Shown here piece by piece: positions 60,740-64,000 of a stretch of 64,000 nt of DNA. The stretch is from positions 1-64,000 of the forward strand of contig NZ_RJKR01000005.1 of NCBI RefSeq assembly GCF_003752025.1, read 5' to 3'. Position 1 is the first letter of the stretch. Each line of letters starts with the position of its first letter. The notes beneath the pieces were generated by a model. That model ran no database searches, was not told the DNA's origin, and worked only from the letters and a program-made list of their open reading frames with translations. Made by a program: the position numbers and the translations under genes. Source of the DNA: Curtobacterium sp. PhB115. Lineage in GTDB: Bacteria; Actinomycetota; Actinomycetes; Actinomycetales; Microbacteriaceae.

Positions 60740-60755
60740 CGCGCCCCCGCGACCA

Positions 60756-60851
60756 GGGCCGCGGCCCGCTTCGTGAGCAGGGCCGCGGCCCGCTTCGTGA
60801 GCAGGAATGGTCGGGTCCGCGCGCCCGACCCGACCATTCCTGCTCACGAAG
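60756..60851. repeat. 24-nt direct duplication followed by a perfect 24-nt-arm inverted repeat
   Basis: Positions 60756-60779 and 60780-60803 are identical 24-nt units. The second runs into an inverted repeat with perfect arms 60793-60816 and 60828-60851 (CTTCGTGAGCAGGAATGG at the outer left) and an 11-nt loop. It lies 61 nt past the SMP-30 stop and may serve as its terminator. Confidence 0.75.
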
Positions 60852-60912
60852 TGCGACGTCAGGTCGCGATCCGCGTGCCTGAGCGGTGCGACTCGTCGCC
60901 GCGGTCAGCCGC

Positions 60913-61776
60913 TCACCAACCCGGCACGGACACGCGGACCGCACTGATCCGTCCGGCGCGCGTCTGCGCCGTCGTCGCCGGGTCGTAGCTGTCGGCGGTC
61001 GCCAGGTAGAGCGTCCGCCCGTCCTCGCCGCCGAGCGCGCAGTCGATCGCGCACTGCCCGGGAGCGTCGGTGCGGTCGGTGACCTCGCCGCCCTCGACGA
61101 CGCGGAGGAACTCCCCCGTGTCCACCGAGCAGACCCAGATCGCGCCGTCCCGGTCCACCGTGCTGCCGTCGGGCGTCACGCCCTCGGGCAGCGCGGCCCA
61201 CTCCCGCCGGCCGGTCAGTGAGCCGTCCGGCTCGATGTCGAACGCCGTCAGTCGGCCACCCCAGGTCTCGCTGACCACCAGGGTGCGCGTGCCCGGCAGG
61301 ACGTTCGCGCTGTTCGGGAACACCAGGCCCTCGGCGGCGAGGCGGAACGAGCCGTCCTGGTCGATGACGTACAACGGCCCGGGGCGGAGGTCCTCGCCGC
61401 CGTACAGGTCGTACCCGAAGGCGCCGATGTAGGTCCGGCCGGTCGCCTCGTCGACGACCAGGTCGTTGAGGAGCGAGGGCTCGACGGCGGAGAGGTCGGC
61501 GAACACCGAGCTCGTCCCGTCATCGTCGACGGCGACGACGGTGCGGGACTCCATCGAGCTGATGACCAAGCGGCCGTCCGCGAGCCACCCGAGCCCGGAG
61601 GACTGGCCGGCGACCGTGGCCTCGAGCCGCGGGGCGGTGTCCGACGTCGGGTCGATCGAGAACACCTCGCCGGTGTGCATGTCCGAGTACCAGAGTCGGC
61701 CCTCGTGCCAGCGGTTGCCCTCGGGGAAGCGGATGCCGGTGACGACGTCGGTCGCAGAGTCCAGGGAGATGTGCAC
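60913..61776 (-). CDS. SMP-30/gluconolactonase/LRE family protein
   Basis: The 287-residue beta-propeller has the metal-ligand motifs of the family: Glu in GIRFPEGNRWHEG, Asn in LLNDLVVDEATG, and Asp in GSTVDRDGAIWVCS. Members hydrolyse sugar lactones such as gluconolactone or are uncharacterised esterases. GTG at 61776 is chosen because it follows an AGG site and starts just before the first blade. It stands between the GH31 operon and the LuxR gene; no specific pathway link is visible. Confidence 0.87.
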   Translation of the reverse strand: MHISLDSATDVVTGIRFPEGNRWHEGRLWYSDMHTGEVFSIDPTSDTAPRLEATVAGQSSGLGWLADGRLVISSMESRTVVAVDDDGTSSVFADLSAVEPSLLNDLVVDEATGRTYIGAFGYDLYGGEDLRPGPLYVIDQDGSFRLAAEGLVFPNSANVLPGTRTLVVSETWGGRLTAFDIEPDGSLTGRREWAALPEGVTPDGSTVDRDGAIWVCSVDTGEFLRVVEGGEVTDRTDAPGQCAIDCALGGEDGRTLYLATADSYDPATTAQTRAGRISAVRVSVPGW

Positions 61777-61908
61777 CGACCCAGCCTGCCAGGGGTCGCC
61801 CGGAGGCTTCCGGAGCTGCCCGTTGCGCTGCCCCGTGTCAGAGCCGCGCGAGCTCGTCGCGACCGGTGCCCTGCACGCCATGCCGAGCACCTCCAGCGGG
61901 CGCCGGGA

Positions 61909-64000
61909 CTACTCGTAACCGGAGGCTGCCAGGGCGGCAGGCAACTGCCGTCTGGCCGCGATCCCGAGCTTCGGGTAGACCCGGTACAGGTGGGTGCTGA
62001 CCGTCCGGTGCGACAGGTACACGGCGTCGGCGATCTCGCGGTTCGTCAGGCCCTGGGCGGCGAGCCGCGCCACCTGGAGCTCCTGCGGTGTGAGCGGCTC
62101 GGTGGCGGGACGCGTCGCGGGCTGCGCTGCGTTCCGGCCGCCGGCAGCGCGGAGTTCGCTCGTGGCCCGGTCCGCGAACGCCCGGGCACCGGCTGCTTCG
62201 AACTCGTCGACGGCGAGCTCCAACTGGGCTCGGGCCTCGGTGACGTGTCGACCGCGGCGGAGCCACTCGCCGTAGAGCAGGCGGGAGCGAGCGGTCTCCA
62301 GCGGGGACTCGCTGAGCAGTCCGAGTTCGATGGCCTGCTCGAACAGCGGGCGCGCGTCGGCATCATCGGCGACGAGCGCCCGGCTCCGCGCCACGAGTGA
62401 CGACAGGTAGGGCGACCGGTACTGCCGCGCGGCCACCGCCGCCTCGAGGATGTTGTCGAGGACGCTCTCGCGCCGCCCGGCCCGGACCGCTGCCTCGACC
62501 CGGTCGCCGATCGCCCACAGGGCCCTGGTCGGGTGCAGCGTCATGTGGGTGAGCTCGATGACCGCGTTGCGGTGGTCGCCGGCGACGAGGGCGGCGATCC
62601 CGGCAGCCCAGCGGGCATCGGCGCCGGTGATGGCCAACGGCGACGTCCCGCTGAGACGGATGCTGCGTTCGAGGTCCTCCTGCGCACCGGCGGAGTCGCC
62701 GAGGAGCGCGCGGGCTCGAGCCGCGGTCGCCGCGGCCACGCTCGCCATGAGCGGCTGGGACGTGTCCACCGCGAGCCGTTCGGCGTACTCGGCGTCGGCG
62801 AGTCCTTCGCGGAGGCGCCCGCTCAGCAGCAGCAGGTTGCCCCGCCCCCGGAGGGCCTGGGTGAGCTCGGCGACGAACCCCAGCTCGTGGCACCGCTCGA
62901 CGCACAGTTCCCACGCGGTCCGGGCGGTCTCGAGGTCCTGCAGGGACTCCGCCGCGATCGCGAGGGAGATCAGTTCGATCGGTCGGCCGACCAACTTCGG
63001 CACGATGCCCGGGAGCTGCGCACGGAGCGGAGCGACCTCCCCCAGCGGCGCGAGCACCGCGAGCGCCACCGGCTTCATCGGGCTCGACGACGCCGTCGCC
63101 TCGACCTGCCGGGACAGCTCCTCCCAGTGGTCGCGCGGCAGGTTCCTCCCACGCGCGATCACGGCCGCGCCCCACAGGATCTTCATCCGGTCCTCGGCGT
63201 GCGCCTCGGGCGGGAGGCGGTCCAGCACCGCTGCGGTCTCGCCGCGGGAGAGCGTCAGGGCACCGGACGTCAGGCTGATGATCGTCTTCGTGAACGTCAC
63301 CTCGGCCAGGGTGTGCGGGTCGATCTCGGTCAGGTCGAGGTGCTCGAGGAGTTCGACGGCCTCACTCGTCAGGCCGCCCGCCCGGGCCGTCTCGGCTGCC
63401 AGTGCGATCCTGCGGCACCGCTCGTGCGTGCCGGGTGACAGCGTGGCAGCGCGGGAGAACGCCTGGGTCGCCTCCGCGTGGGCACCGCGGTCCCGGGCGA
63501 GCTGCGCGAGCCGCTCGAGGTCGCTCGCGAGGGCTTCGTCGCGGTGCACGGCCGCGGCCGACCGGTGCCAGACCGCGCGTTGCGAGCCCGCCGTCGCAGC
63601 GGCGAGGGCGAGGTGGCACTCCACCCACTCGCTCGTGGTCGCCGCGCTCTGCACCGCGGACCGGAGCAGCGGGTGCCGGAACCGGAGGTCGTTCTCCGTC
63701 ACGGCGAGCAGACCGCGCTCCTCCAGCGGACGGAGGTCCTCGATCGACAGGTCGAGTCGACGGGCTGCGTCCATCACGTCCTGCACGTCGGCGCCGTCGG
63801 CAGCCGCCGCGAGGACGAGGAACCGTCGACTGGCCGGCGGCACCGACGACAGCTGGTCGAGGAAGGCCCGCTCGAGCCGACGGGTCGCCGGCAGGCGCGA
63901 GTACATCGTCGTCCGGTCGATGCCGTGCTCGCGCAGTGCGATCGGGAGCTCCCGCAGTGCGAGCGGGTTCCCCTGGGACTCACGGAGCACCCGGGCACGC
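61909..64000 (-). CDS. Large LuxR family (LAL-type) regulator, N-terminus outside the window
   Basis: About 695 C-terminal residues are present and the frame stays open to the right edge. The visible start RARVLRESQGNPLALRELP corresponds to the end of the AAA+/NACHT-like ATPase of LAL regulators, then helical TPR-like repeats follow, and a C-terminal LuxR helix-turn-helix (LTPQELQVARLAAQGLTNREIADAVYLSHRTVSTHLYRVYPKLG). The Walker motifs must lie beyond 64000. LAL proteins typically activate sugar or secondary-metabolite genes; the SMP-30 gene 132 nt downstream on the same strand is a possible target. Confidence 0.88.
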   Translation of the reverse strand, partial: RARVLRESQGNPLALRELPIALREHGIDRTTMYSRLPATRRLERAFLDQLSSVPPASRRFLVLAAAADGADVQDVMDAARRLDLSIEDLRPLEERGLLAVTENDLRFRHPLLRSAVQSAATTSEWVECHLALAAATAGSQRAVWHRSAAAVHRDEALASDLERLAQLARDRGAHAEATQAFSRAATLSPGTHERCRRIALAAETARAGGLTSEAVELLEHLDLTEIDPHTLAEVTFTKTIISLTSGALTLSRGETAAVLDRLPPEAHAEDRMKILWGAAVIARGRNLPRDHWEELSRQVEATASSSPMKPVALAVLAPLGEVAPLRAQLPGIVPKLVGRPIELISLAIAAESLQDLETARTAWELCVERCHELGFVAELTQALRGRGNLLLLSGRLREGLADAEYAERLAVDTSQPLMASVAAATAARARALLGDSAGAQEDLERSIRLSGTSPLAITGADARWAAGIAALVAGDHRNAVIELTHMTLHPTRALWAIGDRVEAAVRAGRRESVLDNILEAAVAARQYRSPYLSSLVARSRALVADDADARPLFEQAIELGLLSESPLETARSRLLYGEWLRRGRHVTEARAQLELAVDEFEAAGARAFADRATSELRAAGGRNAAQPATRPATEPLTPQELQVARLAAQGLTNREIADAVYLSHRTVSTHLYRVYPKLGIAARRQLPAALAASGYE

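Noticed and set aside
1..64000. tRNA genes, prophage or plasmid functions
   Set aside because: No cloverleaf-like sequence, integrase, capsid, terminase, Rep or partition gene was recognised in the window.

Overview
The window is high-GC actinobacterial DNA, most like a plant- or litter-associated member of the Microbacteriaceae (Curtobacterium is my best guess; no marker gene here proves it). The base composition, the many GTG starts and 4-nt stop/start overlaps, leaderless promoters, an arr rifampin ADP-ribosyltransferase, GAF-ANTAR regulators, CUT1-type sugar ABC systems without their own ATPase, and several plant-polysaccharide enzymes all fit. Its left edge lies in the leader of a ribosomal RNA operon running off to the left on the minus strand.

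Layout. 1-6.6 kb: rRNA leader, rlmN, an NlpC/P60 peptidase with a candidate MtrA box, a PNPOx-like/MocR divergent pair, a small protein, and a GntR-DUF1648 pair. 6.7-16.3 kb: a catabolic regulon that I read as D-apionate degradation through L-erythrulose (SDR, lactonase, oxidoisomerase, decarboxylase, erythrulose kinase, two erythrulose-phosphate isomerases, MFS importer, FadR-type regulator). Three copies of an identical 13-nt operator tie it together. 16.5-20.5 kb: one 1348-residue protein joining a cellulose-synthase-like GT2 to an AT3-SGNH O-acyltransferase. 20.5-21.5 kb: a gene-free block dense in short palindromic repeats. 21.5-34.4 kb: two operons (Gfo/Idh - DUF993 - TIM barrel; and ABC importer - uncharacterised toroid-like protein - Gfo/Idh::DUF6807 fusion - TPR) around a LacI regulator, both with the same GGAAAGCGCTTGCC operator; the sugar is unknown.

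34.4-52 kb: mixed genes, including a secreted GH43, a PLP decarboxylase, an RibD/DHFR-fold protein, an ABC exporter, arr, a PadR-membrane protein pair, GNAT, TetR and AraC regulators, a secreted GH16, a small coupled operon with a lipoprotein and its truncated paralogue, and a desaturase-cold shock protein pair. 52-54 kb: two overlapping GAF-ANTAR genes. 53.9-60.7 kb: LacI regulator plus an ABC importer/GH31 operon with a palindromic operator lying exactly in the promoter spacer. 60.9-64 kb: an SMP-30 family lactonase and the C-terminal part of a large LuxR (LAL-type) regulator cut by the window end.

Two features run through the window. First, several families of long intergenic inverted repeats recur, many of them between convergent genes. 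Second, short tandem repeats are expanded inside genes, giving low-complexity loops or tails in at least six proteins, several of them sugar-catabolic enzymes. All functional assignments rest on reading the sequence and family knowledge; no database search was run.
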